From Bacteroidales bacterium (GTDB taxonomy: Bacteria > Bacteroidota > Bacteroidia > Bacteroidales > UBA932), in assembly GCA_017548985.1 (NCBI GenBank), contig JAFYYW010000023.1, positions 1-64,000 of the forward strand: 64,000 nt of DNA. Reading direction: 5' to 3'. Below the pieces are notes generated by a model. It was given only the letters and a program-made list of their open reading frames with translations. It was not told the DNA's origin and did no database searches. The position numbers and the translations under genes were made by a program. Below, one piece after another: positions 8,501 to 16,543 of this stretch. Each line of letters starts with the position of its first letter. Within the stretch, counting starts at the first letter, position 1.

Positions 8501-9092
8501 GGCCGGTGCCGGCATAGGCGGAGGAGGCAACGGCGGCAGCGGCGGAGTAGTGAACATATCCGGCGGATATGTGAAAGTGGAAGGCAAAGAGGGAGGAGCC
8601 GCCATAGGCGGAGGAGCTTGTGGGTCGGGCGGCACCACAACCATAAGCGGAGGAAGGGTCTTTGTCGTCGGTTCCTCGACTTCCGCCGCCATCGGAGGAG
8701 GACGCTCGGGCAACGGTGGCACTATCATAATCACTGGCGGAGATGTCGAGGCGGTCTCTGACGGAGCCACAGCCCTGGGATCCGGCGATGACGGTACCCA
8801 AGCCGACGTGAGGATAACCGGAGGAACTGTCTATACGTATTTTTCCGAGGGTTATCACAAGTATTACGACAAGCCCACCTGGCCGACAATAGGCAGCGAC
8901 CCGATGCTGGTATCGTATTCCACGGTTTCCCTTGGGGACAACATAAAAGTGACGAACTGGAGCTCGGGCCAGGTCGCCTCATGGTCCGAACGAGCCACCG
9001 TCTGCATGTCCAAGAACTGGGGCGTTCGCATCACCGAGTGCGGACACAGCACCCAAAGCGGACCGTGCGCCTGGTGCTTGTATAACCATTGA
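5580..9092 (+). CDS. Paralogous fimbrillin-like/beta-helix surface lipoprotein (1170 aa)
   Basis: I chose the ATG at 5580; a TTG three codons earlier is possible. The signal peptide ends LFSC. Domain order matches the upstream paralogue: fimbrillin-like domain, beta-helix region, glycine-rich GIGGG region, Cys-rich tail (CGHS...CAWC). The beta-helix has about eleven 'GGG(I/V)xN' units against six upstream, so the copies differ mainly by repeat number and by divergence of the C-terminal half. The N-terminal 250 residues are almost identical at DNA level, suggesting recent duplication or gene conversion. The gap to the first copy is 12 nt. Predicted surface adhesin; the ligand is unknown. Confidence 0.85.
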   Translation: MIDKLSARILAAITLLALFSCTKVEEIQDEGQGAPGQPAAEKVYSFNISASKSAAEPGSRALSLDGKVLNALWAEGEEVTAYNETKGAALEGSLVAQTSGANTTLKGDLTGTIAANDILTLKFLSPAYGTQDGTLTGNATSIDKVCDYATATVTVDAVETGKNVIIKEPSASFTNRQAIVKFTLFQEDGTTVVPANPLNVVVGDVTYTVTPASPTNELFVAVPAIQGKKIMLTASTEGDEYYYVKNSATFEIGKYYSITVKMTDWTIVFNETELKDTVAAGRTKIRLGSDIPLTSCFHIGESVDQTVTVDLNGKTLSRNLASADINGHVIEVHSKGTLTIIDNDGDGKISGGRANNGGGICNYGTLYFEGGTITDCLAANQGGGIKNNSGCTVQMTGGIILGCWGQDGGGIFNAEGGSLFIDGGAISGNTSAAGGGGVVNYGEAFLSGMTINNNDATTNGGGVWNGGELSVYSGDISNCKASAAGGGIFNKGDLKYHGGVIQECYGTDGGGVYNAAEGSFLKRGGKITGNTSGAGGGGVVNYGTASLWGSGGSIRDNHATTRGGGVWNGGTLEVWGEYIDNNKADIEGGGIYLKAGSTTSFKEGYLSGNTSAKAGGIHVDGTLNIEGTITVSDNKRDNGLPSNVFLTTGKTINVTGNLSDSRIGVELQGRVGVITSGYLAHNGNTGHFFADLSPLTSVEITASEATLTQNTGTLYYIERGWNGTMVTEEIKELTEPYVILGSSDGVFHAPGTTGASWFVVNQQGVSIYRFEVDSGTINLLVCDGASLECNILLHSNATLRIFGQLDNTGSLNAVSRDNAAIGGGSGTMGTLIIHGPSIKATGDSNVDKHTPGIGSGPVVIYGGTVNATGSKRAAGIGGGQDDPGGTVTIYGGNVTAVGGGSGGGFADNGGGAGIGGGVNAGNGVINIYGGVVNATGRSKAAGIGGGACGTQSGAINIYGGEVYATGGEDSVGGWAGAGIGGGGNGGSGGVVNISGGYVKVEGKEGGAAIGGGACGSGGTTTISGGRVFVVGSSTSAAIGGGRSGNGGTIIITGGDVEAVSDGATALGSGDDGTQADVRITGGTVYTYFSEGYHKYYDKPTWPTIGSDPMLVSYSTVSLGDNIKVTNWSSGQVASWSERATVCMSKNWGVRITECGHSTQSGPCAWCLYNH

Positions 9093-9102
9093 CATTTTTG
9101 AA

Positions 9103-10548
9103 ATGAACATCTGTCATTTCCGCGAAGTCGCATTGTTTGTCGCCATTTTGGCGGCACCTTCTTGCACCCGATATGTGTCCCATCCGGACTGGAGTCCGGA
9201 CGCCCGGAAAGCCATCAATAGTTTTATCCGGACAGAGGGCAACAAAAAGGTTAGGCCTTATGTCGTCTTCGATTTCGACAACACCTGCTCAATATTCGAC
9301 ATCTCCGAGCAACTGATGATCTTCCAGCTGGAGAACATGTGTTTCAATCTCAACCCCGAAGAGTTCGCCTCCATGGCGATGACAGGAATGGGATCTTATC
9401 CGGAGAGCCTCCAGAAAGTGCTGAGAGATATAGTCAACGGTTACGGTGACCTTTACGGACGATACGGTCCTTTTACGGCGGAAGGGGTTGACAATCAAGA
9501 CGGTGTGCCTATGAGGGACGATCCCGCATGGAAAGATTTCGCGGTCGGAATGGGACGTATGTATGACCTTCTGCAAGATTACATGACCGCTGATGAAGCC
9601 TACCTGTGGACAATGGGATGGTTCGCCGGAATGACTGGTGATGAGCTTTACGAGATGGCTAAAAGATCTCATATCTTATATTCTTCCATAGAGACTTTGA
9701 AGCGCTCCTGGACCGGGTCAACAGGCACTCATTCCTGGATTGACGGTGTGAGCGTTACGGACAATATCCGGGAACTTTGGAAAGCGCTGTATGATAACGG
9801 GTTCGATATTTGGGTCTGCTCCGCCTCGGAGGTCACTCCAGTGATGGCGGCAGTCGATGTGTTCGGCCTTCACGACTATTGCAAAGGAGTCATCGCGATG
9901 ACAATGGCGAGGGACGAGGAAGGGAGATATCTTCCTGAATATGATTTCACTGACGGCCGCGGTTTCCTCGCCGGACCTGACGGATCGTGGACCAAGGATG
10001 ATATTCCTACCGGGACCCAGCCTTGGGGCGCTGGAAAGGTCGAGGCTATCCGCAAATGCCTTGTTCCCAGATATGGAGGGAAGGGCCCCCTCGCTGGGTT
10101 CATGGACTCTACAGGGGATTTCAATTTCTGTACTGAGTTCGCCTCGTTGAGGCTTGTGATCTGCTTTAACAGGGCCAACAGAAAAGTCACCGAGGGCGGG
10201 GGTCTTATAGCGGAAGTCGCTATGTATGAGAAAGAAACGCTCGGTTATAATTTAAGGAAGGCCAAGAAGGCCGGGGATATCCTCTATATTCTCCAAGGCC
10301 GTGACGAGAATGGGATGCGGAGCCTTCTTCCAACCGAGAAGACCCTGCGCCTGGGAGAGAAAAACCTTAAAACTTTTGATAATAAAGAGAATTACCGTTG
10401 TCTGGAGTATTTCAATGAAAAACGACTTTCTGTCAAAGAGATCCTCGAGACATTCTGCCTCTTCACCGATGTCACGGCCCCTTCCAATCCTTTGGGATTC
10501 GACTACGGTTTTCTCGACAAATACGATGGTTACCGCAGCAAGGAATGA
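9103..10548 (+). CDS. HAD-superfamily phosphatase, lipoprotein (481 aa)
   Basis: A short signal peptide ends in a likely lipobox (APSC, Cys near residue 21). Motif I is DFDNT (VVFDFDNTCSIFD), with the nucleophile Asp followed by DNT. Motif II is a Ser in 'WVCSAS', a conserved Lys lies in GKVEAIRK, and motif IV is DSTGDFN. This is the phosphoserine-phosphatase/phosphorylcholine-phosphatase type of HAD hydrolase with a large helical cap after motif I. Export suggests it removes phosphate from an external substrate. It follows the adhesin pair by 10 nt and is probably on the same transcript. The substrate cannot be read from sequence. Confidence 0.8.
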   Translation: MNICHFREVALFVAILAAPSCTRYVSHPDWSPDARKAINSFIRTEGNKKVRPYVVFDFDNTCSIFDISEQLMIFQLENMCFNLNPEEFASMAMTGMGSYPESLQKVLRDIVNGYGDLYGRYGPFTAEGVDNQDGVPMRDDPAWKDFAVGMGRMYDLLQDYMTADEAYLWTMGWFAGMTGDELYEMAKRSHILYSSIETLKRSWTGSTGTHSWIDGVSVTDNIRELWKALYDNGFDIWVCSASEVTPVMAAVDVFGLHDYCKGVIAMTMARDEEGRYLPEYDFTDGRGFLAGPDGSWTKDDIPTGTQPWGAGKVEAIRKCLVPRYGGKGPLAGFMDSTGDFNFCTEFASLRLVICFNRANRKVTEGGGLIAEVAMYEKETLGYNLRKAKKAGDILYILQGRDENGMRSLLPTEKTLRLGEKNLKTFDNKENYRCLEYFNEKRLSVKEILETFCLFTDVTAPSNPLGFDYGFLDKYDGYRSKE

Positions 10549-10590
10549 TGTTTTTACCTATCTTCACGGAAATTTGAAAAACAACTGAAT

Positions 10591-11013
10591 ATGTACTCTT
10601 TTGTCCAAGATGGCGACAAGTATGTCGTGAGTATAGACAACCATGAGGAAGTGGTGGCGGCCTTATCCGCTTTCTGCGAGGAGCAAGGGATTCTCGCCGG
10701 GGAGGTATCGGGGATCGGGGCTGTGAACTCTGCCACTCTGCGTTTTCTCGATCCGTCCACCAAGAAATATGTTGACAAGACTTTCGAGGAGCAAATGGAA
10801 ATCTCAAGCCTTGTCGGTAATATCTCCGAGAAGGATGGCAAACCATATCTTCATCTCCACGCCAATTTCGGTCGAAGGGACTACACGGTGATAGGCGGTC
10901 ATCTGCTTTGCTGTGTTCTGAACGGTGCCTGTGAGTTGGTGGTCACAAAGTTCCACCGCAAGATCGGCCGCAGGTTCGAGCCATCACTCGGAATCAATCT
11001 TTACGACTTCTGA
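10591..11013 (+). CDS. PPC-domain (DUF296) protein (140 aa)
   Basis: The whole protein is one PPC/DUF296 domain: an N-terminal strand-helix part with EVSGIGAVNSATLRF, and the hallmark HLHANFG (a histidine pair usual in bacterial members) followed by GGHLLCCVLNGACELVV. Family members are trimers. In plants the domain is fused to AT-hooks; in bacteria it stands alone and may bind metal. No DNA-binding extension is present. Its TGA overlaps the ATG of aroB by one base (TGATG), so the two are translationally coupled, but the functional link to the shikimate pathway is unknown. Confidence 0.8.
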   Translation: MYSFVQDGDKYVVSIDNHEEVVAALSAFCEEQGILAGEVSGIGAVNSATLRFLDPSTKKYVDKTFEEQMEISSLVGNISEKDGKPYLHLHANFGRRDYTVIGGHLLCCVLNGACELVVTKFHRKIGRRFEPSLGINLYDF

Positions 11014-12131
11014 TGGAGGTAATCAACATTATACATTGTCCGATCTCGGAGGTTGGAAGCCGCTTGAAAGAGTTGTCTTCTTTCGCCGAGGGAACTCCCT
11101 CCGCCTCCCTGCGCTCCGCGCCCTATCCGGGTAAATGGTCGGCGGCAGGGATTCCCTCGGCGGCGAAACTTCAACTATTTATTGTCTGCGACCGGAATAT
11201 CAGGGAGTTGGCGGAAATGATTGGTGTTGAGGCGGATGGAATATTCGAGATTTACGCGACAGAGGGTAACAAGGACATAGCTACGGTCGTGGATATCAAT
11301 CGCTGGCTGATGGAGAAAGGGGCGGATCGGGAGGCTCTCTTGCTGGGAATCGGTGGAGGAATCACTACGGACATGACCGGCTTCGCCGCATCCGTTTACA
11401 AACGAGGCATCCGTTTCGCCTTCGTGCCGACAACACTCCTCTCCCAGGTCGATGCCGCCATCGGAGGAAAGACCGGAGTCAATCTCGACTCCTACAAGAA
11501 CATGATCGGGATCATTCGTCAGCCCGAGGCCGTGTTTATCTGTCCGGAACCTCTTGAGACTCTGCCATATTCACAGATTGTCAGTGGTGCCGCCGAACTT
11601 CTCAAGACCTTCATTATAGACAACTCAAAGGGCCTTTACCAGAAAGCCATGGAGACGTTGTCAAACATCCGCGAAGCCGGAGGGGACATATCCGGATATT
11701 CAAAGAGCCTCAACTCTTTGATTGCCGAGGCCGCTCTCGTGAAAGCGGGAATCGCTGGGAGAGATCCCTTTGAGAAGGGCGAGAGAAGGCTTCTAAATCT
11801 GGGCCACACCTTCGCCCACGCGATCGAGAAAATGTCCGAGGAGAAGATCAGCCATGGAGAGGCGGTCTCGATGGGCATGGTCATGGCGGCTCGGGTTTCC
11901 GAAATAAAGCGTTTGGCAAAAAAAGGCTTCGCAAATAGCCTGAAGGCCGATTTTGAAGCTTGCGGAATGGCCGTAGACTGCCCTTTTAAAGTTCGGGAAC
12001 TGACCAATGCCATGCGAAAAGACAAAAAAGCCCAGGGGAATATCGTCCATTTCGTACTTCCTTTCGGAATTGGCCACGTGGAGACTGTGGACCTGAGCCC
12101 GGATGAGGTCGCGAACTTATTAGAAGAATAA
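11013..12131 (+). CDS. aroB: 3-dehydroquinate synthase (372 aa)
   Basis: Converts DAHP to 3-dehydroquinate, step two of the shikimate pathway, using NAD and a divalent metal. The NAD-binding glycine motif GGGITTDMTGF, the block PTTLLSQVDAAIGGKTGVN and the metal-binding NLGHTFAHAIE motif are intact. Residues of about 24-50 are not part of the family: they are encoded by a palindromic repeat (11084-11162) inserted in frame before the 'LFIVCD' strand. The gene is coupled to the upstream PPC gene and followed after 3 nt by the aroD-aroA fusion. Confidence 0.95.
   Translation: MEVINIIHCPISEVGSRLKELSSFAEGTPSASLRSAPYPGKWSAAGIPSAAKLQLFIVCDRNIRELAEMIGVEADGIFEIYATEGNKDIATVVDINRWLMEKGADREALLLGIGGGITTDMTGFAASVYKRGIRFAFVPTTLLSQVDAAIGGKTGVNLDSYKNMIGIIRQPEAVFICPEPLETLPYSQIVSGAAELLKTFIIDNSKGLYQKAMETLSNIREAGGDISGYSKSLNSLIAEAALVKAGIAGRDPFEKGERRLLNLGHTFAHAIEKMSEEKISHGEAVSMGMVMAARVSEIKRLAKKGFANSLKADFEACGMAVDCPFKVRELTNAMRKDKKAQGNIVHFVLPFGIGHVETVDLSPDEVANLLEE
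11084..11162. repeat. Palindromic element, family A, in frame inside aroB
   Basis: The outer arms 11084-11100 (CGCCGAGGGAACTCCCT) and 11147-11162 are inverted repeats; with a 3-base gap the pairing extends to about 20 bp. The inner 41 bp (11103-11143) match the reverse complement of the element inside ispE at 39 of 41 positions. The arms of the two copies are unrelated. In aroB it encodes a Ser/Ala/Pro-rich loop without a stop codon. Confidence 0.8.
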
Positions 12132-12134
12132 ATC

Positions 12135-14087
12135 ATGATTTGCGTCACACTGCAGAACCGCTCGGCTGAAGAGATTCTGGATCTTCTGGAAAACGCTTCG
12201 CCGGCCATCCAGATGGCGGAGATACGACTTGACCGCTGCCCTTTGACTGAGGAGGAGATCGAAACGGTTTTCTCTTCCTCGGATACTCCGCTTATCGCCA
12301 CTTGCAGGGTGGCAGGAGACGGTAACGGAACATGGGAAGAGGCAGAGGCTAAACTCCAGACCGCAATCGAGGCGGGGGCCGCGTTTATCGACCTTGAACT
12401 TGAGGCCCCCAAGGAGATAGGGAAACGACTCCGTAGGTCTTGCAGTGAGTATGGCACGAGAATGATCCGTTCCTCACATTTCTTTGACGGAACGCCTTCC
12501 TTGGAGATTCTTCGTGAGACCGCGGACAAGTGTCGGCGTTTCGGTGGTGAGATAGCTAAAATCGCAGCTACAGCAGGTTCTGAGGCAGATGTGGCCAGGA
12601 TCCTGTCGCTTTATGATGAACATAATGAAGGAATTCTTGTGGCTTTCGCCATGGGTGAGGCGGGCCGCTCCAGCCGCTTGGAGTGCCTTCGCCTCGGGGC
12701 TCCCTTCACTTACGCGGCATTGACTTCGGAGGAGGCCGCCGCCCCCGGTCAGTGGCCATATTCAGAGATGACTGAGACGCTATATGGTAGTGGAACACAT
12801 CTGTCGGAAGACACGCTCCAGATGCCCGCATCCAAGAGTTTCGCCCAAAGGGCCATAATCGCCGCGGCCATCGCCAAAAGTCAGACTGAATTCGACGGCT
12901 ACACCCCTTGTGACGATAGCGAAGCGGCCCTCAAAGTTGCCCGGCAGATCTCTGCCGGCGGGACTCTTTCACAAATCCACGTTGGTGAGTCAGGATTGCT
13001 GACAAGACTCATGATTCCGGTTTTGGCGGCCCTGCAGGGCACTGGGGATATCGCCAAAGTCATCGAAATCACCGGAGAAGGAACCCTGCTGAACCGTCCT
13101 CTGAAAGGAGCCACGGAGATTATGGCCAAGTTCGGCACCGTCTTGAGACCGCTCGGGGAGCAGACTGCCGGCGATATTAAAGTGCCTCTATCTGTCCAAG
13201 GTCCGCTTCTTCCAGGGAAAGTGGATATTTCAGGAAAAGACGGATCGCAGCTGATCTCGGGCCTGCTGATGGCCCTGCCTCTGCTTAAAGGGGATTCCGT
13301 TATCCATGTCCACGACCCGAAGAGCATACCTTACATGTTCATCACCATAGATGTGTTGAAAAAGTTCGGAATAAGGATCGGCAGCGAGATGGAGGGTGAC
13401 GAGGAGTTTATGGAGACGCAGGACTGGGGCCTCTGCACAGGGATCACATTCAAGATAAAAGGAGGACAGGAATACAAGCCCGCCAATTTCAGCATTGAAG
13501 GCGACTGGAGCGCCGCGGCTAACTTCCTTGTGGCGGGAGCTGTTTTCGGGAAAGTACGGCTGAAAGGCCTTGACACCACCTCCCTCCAGGCCGACATCTC
13601 CATAATGGACATCTTGATGGATGCCGGAGCCAGCCTATCACAAGAGGATGAAAGCGAAATCATCACCGCCCAGCGTGCCCCGCTTCGGGCATTCGACACA
13701 GACCTGGGTAACTGCCCCGACCTGTTCCCTATCGTCGCCATCCTCGCCGCTTTCTGCTCGGGAACCAGCCGTATCCTCGGCTTCAAGCGCCTTGCGGGCA
13801 AGGAGAGCGACAGGGGCAAGGCCATACTTGAGACCTTGACAAAAATGGGAGTCGCAGCCTATGCGGAAGGAGACCTTCTTACCGTAGAGGGCCACTCACT
13901 CGAGAGACGCATCCTTAACGGCACGCTTCTTAAGGGTGGGGAATATACCTCCTTCCACGATCACAGGATGGCCATGGCCCTGACCGTCGCCTCGCTCGGC
14001 GCTGACGGTCCCGTAATCATTGACAACACGGCCTGTGTCGCCAAATCCTTCCCCGCGTTCTTCGACACCTGGCGGCAAGGTTCATAA
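12135..14087 (+). CDS. aroD/aroA: Fused 3-dehydroquinate dehydratase / EPSP synthase (650 aa)
   Basis: Residues 1-218 are a type I dehydroquinase. The Schiff-base Lys142 is in GGEIAKIA, the catalytic His115 in RSSHFF and the acidic residue in FIDLELE (about 88). Residues of about 225-650 are EPSP synthase: SKSFAQR (233-239), CDDSEAAL, the catalytic Asp529 (CPDLFP), GKESDR (K556/E557), DHRMAM (609-614) and Lys637. The block that is usually NAGTAMR reads ESGLLTR (285-291). One protein would thus carry out steps three and six of the shikimate pathway. There is no stop or frameshift between the halves. It follows aroB by 3 nt; aroC is elsewhere at 31.7 kb. Confidence 0.9.
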   Translation: MICVTLQNRSAEEILDLLENASPAIQMAEIRLDRCPLTEEEIETVFSSSDTPLIATCRVAGDGNGTWEEAEAKLQTAIEAGAAFIDLELEAPKEIGKRLRRSCSEYGTRMIRSSHFFDGTPSLEILRETADKCRRFGGEIAKIAATAGSEADVARILSLYDEHNEGILVAFAMGEAGRSSRLECLRLGAPFTYAALTSEEAAAPGQWPYSEMTETLYGSGTHLSEDTLQMPASKSFAQRAIIAAAIAKSQTEFDGYTPCDDSEAALKVARQISAGGTLSQIHVGESGLLTRLMIPVLAALQGTGDIAKVIEITGEGTLLNRPLKGATEIMAKFGTVLRPLGEQTAGDIKVPLSVQGPLLPGKVDISGKDGSQLISGLLMALPLLKGDSVIHVHDPKSIPYMFITIDVLKKFGIRIGSEMEGDEEFMETQDWGLCTGITFKIKGGQEYKPANFSIEGDWSAAANFLVAGAVFGKVRLKGLDTTSLQADISIMDILMDAGASLSQEDESEIITAQRAPLRAFDTDLGNCPDLFPIVAILAAFCSGTSRILGFKRLAGKESDRGKAILETLTKMGVAAYAEGDLLTVEGHSLERRILNGTLLKGGEYTSFHDHRMAMALTVASLGADGPVIIDNTACVAKSFPAFFDTWRQGS

Positions 14088-14093
14088 TTTTTT

Positions 14094-14744
14094 CTATCCG
14101 TAGATCTCACGCAGGACAGAGAGGGAGCGTATGTTGACCGCGGACTCTGTGTGGTATTCAATATATTTCAAGATGGATTCGGCGATGGCGTTGCGATCGA
14201 CTCCGGAAAGAGGCAAAAGCAGGGCTTCGGCGAAGGGAAGACGCAGCAAAGCCTCTATAGAAAGAAGATTCTTCGCTACAAATGGGGCCAGACCAGCCGG
14301 ATCGGGATCGAAACCAAGGGCGGCGCAGAGGTTAAGCAGGAAAAGAAGGTGGAAATTGGCGAAGTCGCTCTGGAGCGCGTCCAGTGTCAGAATCTGGCTT
14401 TTCAGCCAATCCGCGAGACCTTCCTCGTTCGTCTGGTCCTTAACGACACGGTACAGAACCTCACTCATGAAAAGGGTCATCGTGTTCTTGTGAATATTAC
14501 TTCTTATCCCGTTCAATGGATTGACACTCACGAAGTTCCGGGCATGCCAGAGACTCGACTTAGGGTTTTCTGTCACCTCGGCCTCAAGGATATTCAAAGG
14601 AAGGAACAAGGCCATCGCCGTCCGGGGGCTGACCTTCACGAGAAAGCCCCGTCGGCCATATTCGGAACTCAAAGTGTGCAGCACGATCGAGTTCTCACCG
14701 AATTTGGTGTGGTTCAGGATTATCAGTTCCGCCTTTGATTTCAT
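14094..14744 (-). CDS. recO: DNA repair protein RecO (216 aa)
   Basis: N-terminal OB-fold (ELIILNHTKFGENSIVLHTLS, then GRRGFLVKVSPRT), followed by the helical region with TMTLFMSEVLYRVVKDQ. This matches the RecO of Bacteroidota, which lacks the zinc finger. RecO loads RecA with RecR and anneals single strands in the RecF pathway. It is about as long as relatives of this phylum. The gene is transcribed leftward, converges on the aroD-aroA gene 6 nt away and follows rdgB by 11 nt, so the two are probably co-transcribed. Confidence 0.85.
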   Translation of the reverse strand: MKSKAELIILNHTKFGENSIVLHTLSSEYGRRGFLVKVSPRTAMALFLPLNILEAEVTENPKSSLWHARNFVSVNPLNGIRSNIHKNTMTLFMSEVLYRVVKDQTNEEGLADWLKSQILTLDALQSDFANFHLLFLLNLCAALGFDPDPAGLAPFVAKNLLSIEALLRLPFAEALLLPLSGVDRNAIAESILKYIEYHTESAVNIRSLSVLREIYG

Positions 14745-14755
14745 CGCTATGGAGA

Positions 14756-15367
14756 CTATTCTGAACGCTCACGAAGGAAAGACGCCATTGCTCTTAAGGC
14801 CTTTCCCCTGTGGGAAATCTCGTTTTTCTGCTCTTCAGTGATGTCGGCGGCGGTAAGGCCCGGATACTCATCCGGAATGAATATAGGATCGTAGCCGAAG
14901 CCTCCACGTCCGGACTTGGCCCGGGCGATAGTTCCGTCCATAACGCCTTCGAACTGATAGACTTCACCTCCGAAAATCAAGGTCACCACACTGCGGAACC
15001 TAGCCCGCCTTGTAGTCGTAGGATCTTGAGCCTCAAGTGCTTCCAATTCGGCCAGAACTTTATCCATATTCTTTCCGAAATCCTTCCCTTCACCCGCGTA
15101 ACGGGCCGTGTAAACCCCCGGAGCGCCACCCAGGGCCTCAACCTCAAGACCGGTGTCGTCAGCGAAACAGTCACAGCCCTTCCTCTCGAAAATGAATTCG
15201 GCTTTTTGACGGGAGTTTTCCTCCAATGTTGTTCCAGTCTCCGGAATGTCATCTGTCAGACCAAAGTCCATCGGGGTGTAAAGCTCATATCCGGAGCCAA
15301 GTATTTCGGACGCCTCGCGGAGTTTTCCACGGTTGCCTGTGGCGAAAACGATTTTTCTTGTTTCCAT
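14756..15367 (-). CDS. rdgB: Non-canonical purine NTP pyrophosphatase, RdgB/HAM1 family (203 aa)
   Basis: Hydrolyses dITP, XTP and ITP to monophosphates and so keeps deaminated purines out of DNA. The family signature is complete: FATGNRGKLREA at the N-terminus, FADDTGLEVEALGGAPGVYTARYAG in the middle, and GRGGFGYDPIF with SHRGKAL at the end. The length is normal. It is divergent from purM, with a 76-nt shared intergenic region, which makes sense for purine genes, and it precedes recO on the same strand. Confidence 0.92.
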   Translation of the reverse strand: METRKIVFATGNRGKLREASEILGSGYELYTPMDFGLTDDIPETGTTLEENSRQKAEFIFERKGCDCFADDTGLEVEALGGAPGVYTARYAGEGKDFGKNMDKVLAELEALEAQDPTTTRRARFRSVVTLIFGGEVYQFEGVMDGTIARAKSGRGGFGYDPIFIPDEYPGLTAADITEEQKNEISHRGKALRAMASFLRERSE

Positions 15368-15372
15368 ATTTG

Positions 15373-15420
15373 CAAATATCCGAAAAAAGCGAGTTTATTC
15401 CTCTTTATTGGTTAAATTTG
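15373..15420. promoter_or_regulatory. Divergent -7 boxes between rdgB and purM
   Basis: On the plus strand TAAATTTG (15413-15420) fully matches TAnnTTTG, 23 nt before the purM start. On the minus strand 15380-15373 reads GATATTTG, one mismatch, only 5 nt before the rdgB start, so that transcript would be leaderless or nearly so. No clear -33 elements are seen. Confidence 0.4.
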
Positions 15421-15443
15421 TGGATAACTAATTCGTAAACACT

Positions 15444-16481
15444 ATGGCAGTTGACTATGAGAAGGCGGGCGTAAGCCTGGAAGCGGGCTACGATGTTGTG
15501 AGAAGAATCAAAAAGCACGTCGCCTCAACCGCGAGGTTAGGGGTTATGGGCAATATCGGAGCCTTCGGCGGAATGTTCGACCTCTCCGCATTGAATATCA
15601 AAGAGCCGGTCCTTGTCAGCGGAACCGATGGCGTGGGCACCAAACTCAAGATCGCCTTCGCTATGGACAAGCACGACACGATAGGGATTGACGCTGTCGC
15701 CATGTGTGTCAACGACGTGCTGGCCCAAGGGGCGGAACCCCTTGTGTTTCTGGACTATGTGGCTCAAGGAAAGACCCGTCCCGAGGTGGTTGAGGCTATA
15801 GTCGCCGGAGTGGCGGAAGGATGCCGCCAGGCCGGATGCGCCCTCGTTGGCGGGGAGACCGCGGAAATGCCGGGAATGTACGAGGACGGTGAATATGACA
15901 TCGCGGGCTATACCACCGGAGTAGTCGAGAAGAGCAAGCTGATCGACGGCACGAAGGTCAAGGTCGGCGATGTGCTGGTGGGAATAGCCTCGACCGGAGT
16001 CCATAGCAATGGCTTCAGCCTCGTGCGGAAGATATTTGCTGACAATGAGTTGGATCTTCATAAAGCCTATCCTGAGCTTGGCTCTGACGAGCCTCTCGGT
16101 CTTGTGGCGCTGACTCCGACCAGGATCTATGTCAAGCAGGTGCTGGATGTGATCCGTCAGCTGGATGTCCACGGTGTGGCCCACATCACCGGCGGCGGTT
16201 TCGACGAGAACATCCCGAGAATCCTCCAGGAAGGTCAGGGTATAGAGGTTCATGAGGGCACCTGGGAGATTCTTCCGATTTTCCACTTCCTTGAGAAATA
16301 CGGCAATATCCCTCACCGGGAGATGTTCAACATTTTCAATATGGGTATCGGTATGGTCCTGGCCATGGACGCCGCACAAGCCGGCGAGGCCATTGATATC
16401 CTCGCCCAACATGGCGACAAGGCCGCGGTGATAGGCAAGGTCACGGACAAGCAGGGCGAAGTGAGCATACTCCCTTTCTGA
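15444..16481 (+). CDS. purM: Phosphoribosylaminoimidazole synthase (AIR synthase, 345 aa)
   Basis: Cyclises FGAM to AIR in de novo purine synthesis with ATP. The ATP-binding segment [15 protein letters not shown], the block [23 protein letters not shown] and [12 protein letters not shown] are all present. The C-terminal half with [13 protein letters not shown] closes the active site. Length is normal. It is the first gene of a purine run (purM, [lipoprotein, rSAM], purH, purD, folD) broken by a two-gene insertion. Confidence 0.95.
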   Translation: MAVDYEKAGVSLEAGYDVVRRIKKHVASTARLGVMGNIGAFGGMFDLSALNIKEPVLVSGTDGVGTKLKIAFAMDKHDTIGIDAVAMCVNDVLAQGAEPLVFLDYVAQGKTRPEVVEAIVAGVAEGCRQAGCALVGGETAEMPGMYEDGEYDIAGYTTGVVEKSKLIDGTKVKVGDVLVGIASTGVHSNGFSLVRKIFADNELDLHKAYPELGSDEPLGLVALTPTRIYVKQVLDVIRQLDVHGVAHITGGGFDENIPRILQEGQGIEVHEGTWEILPIFHFLEKYGNIPHREMFNIFNMGIGMVLAMDAAQAGEAIDILAQHGDKAAVIGKVTDKQGEVSILPF

Positions 16482-16543
16482 CTTTAAATACTGAAGAGAC
16501 GTATTCCGTCAACTTTTGTGTTTGAAAGGTAAAAAACAGCCTT

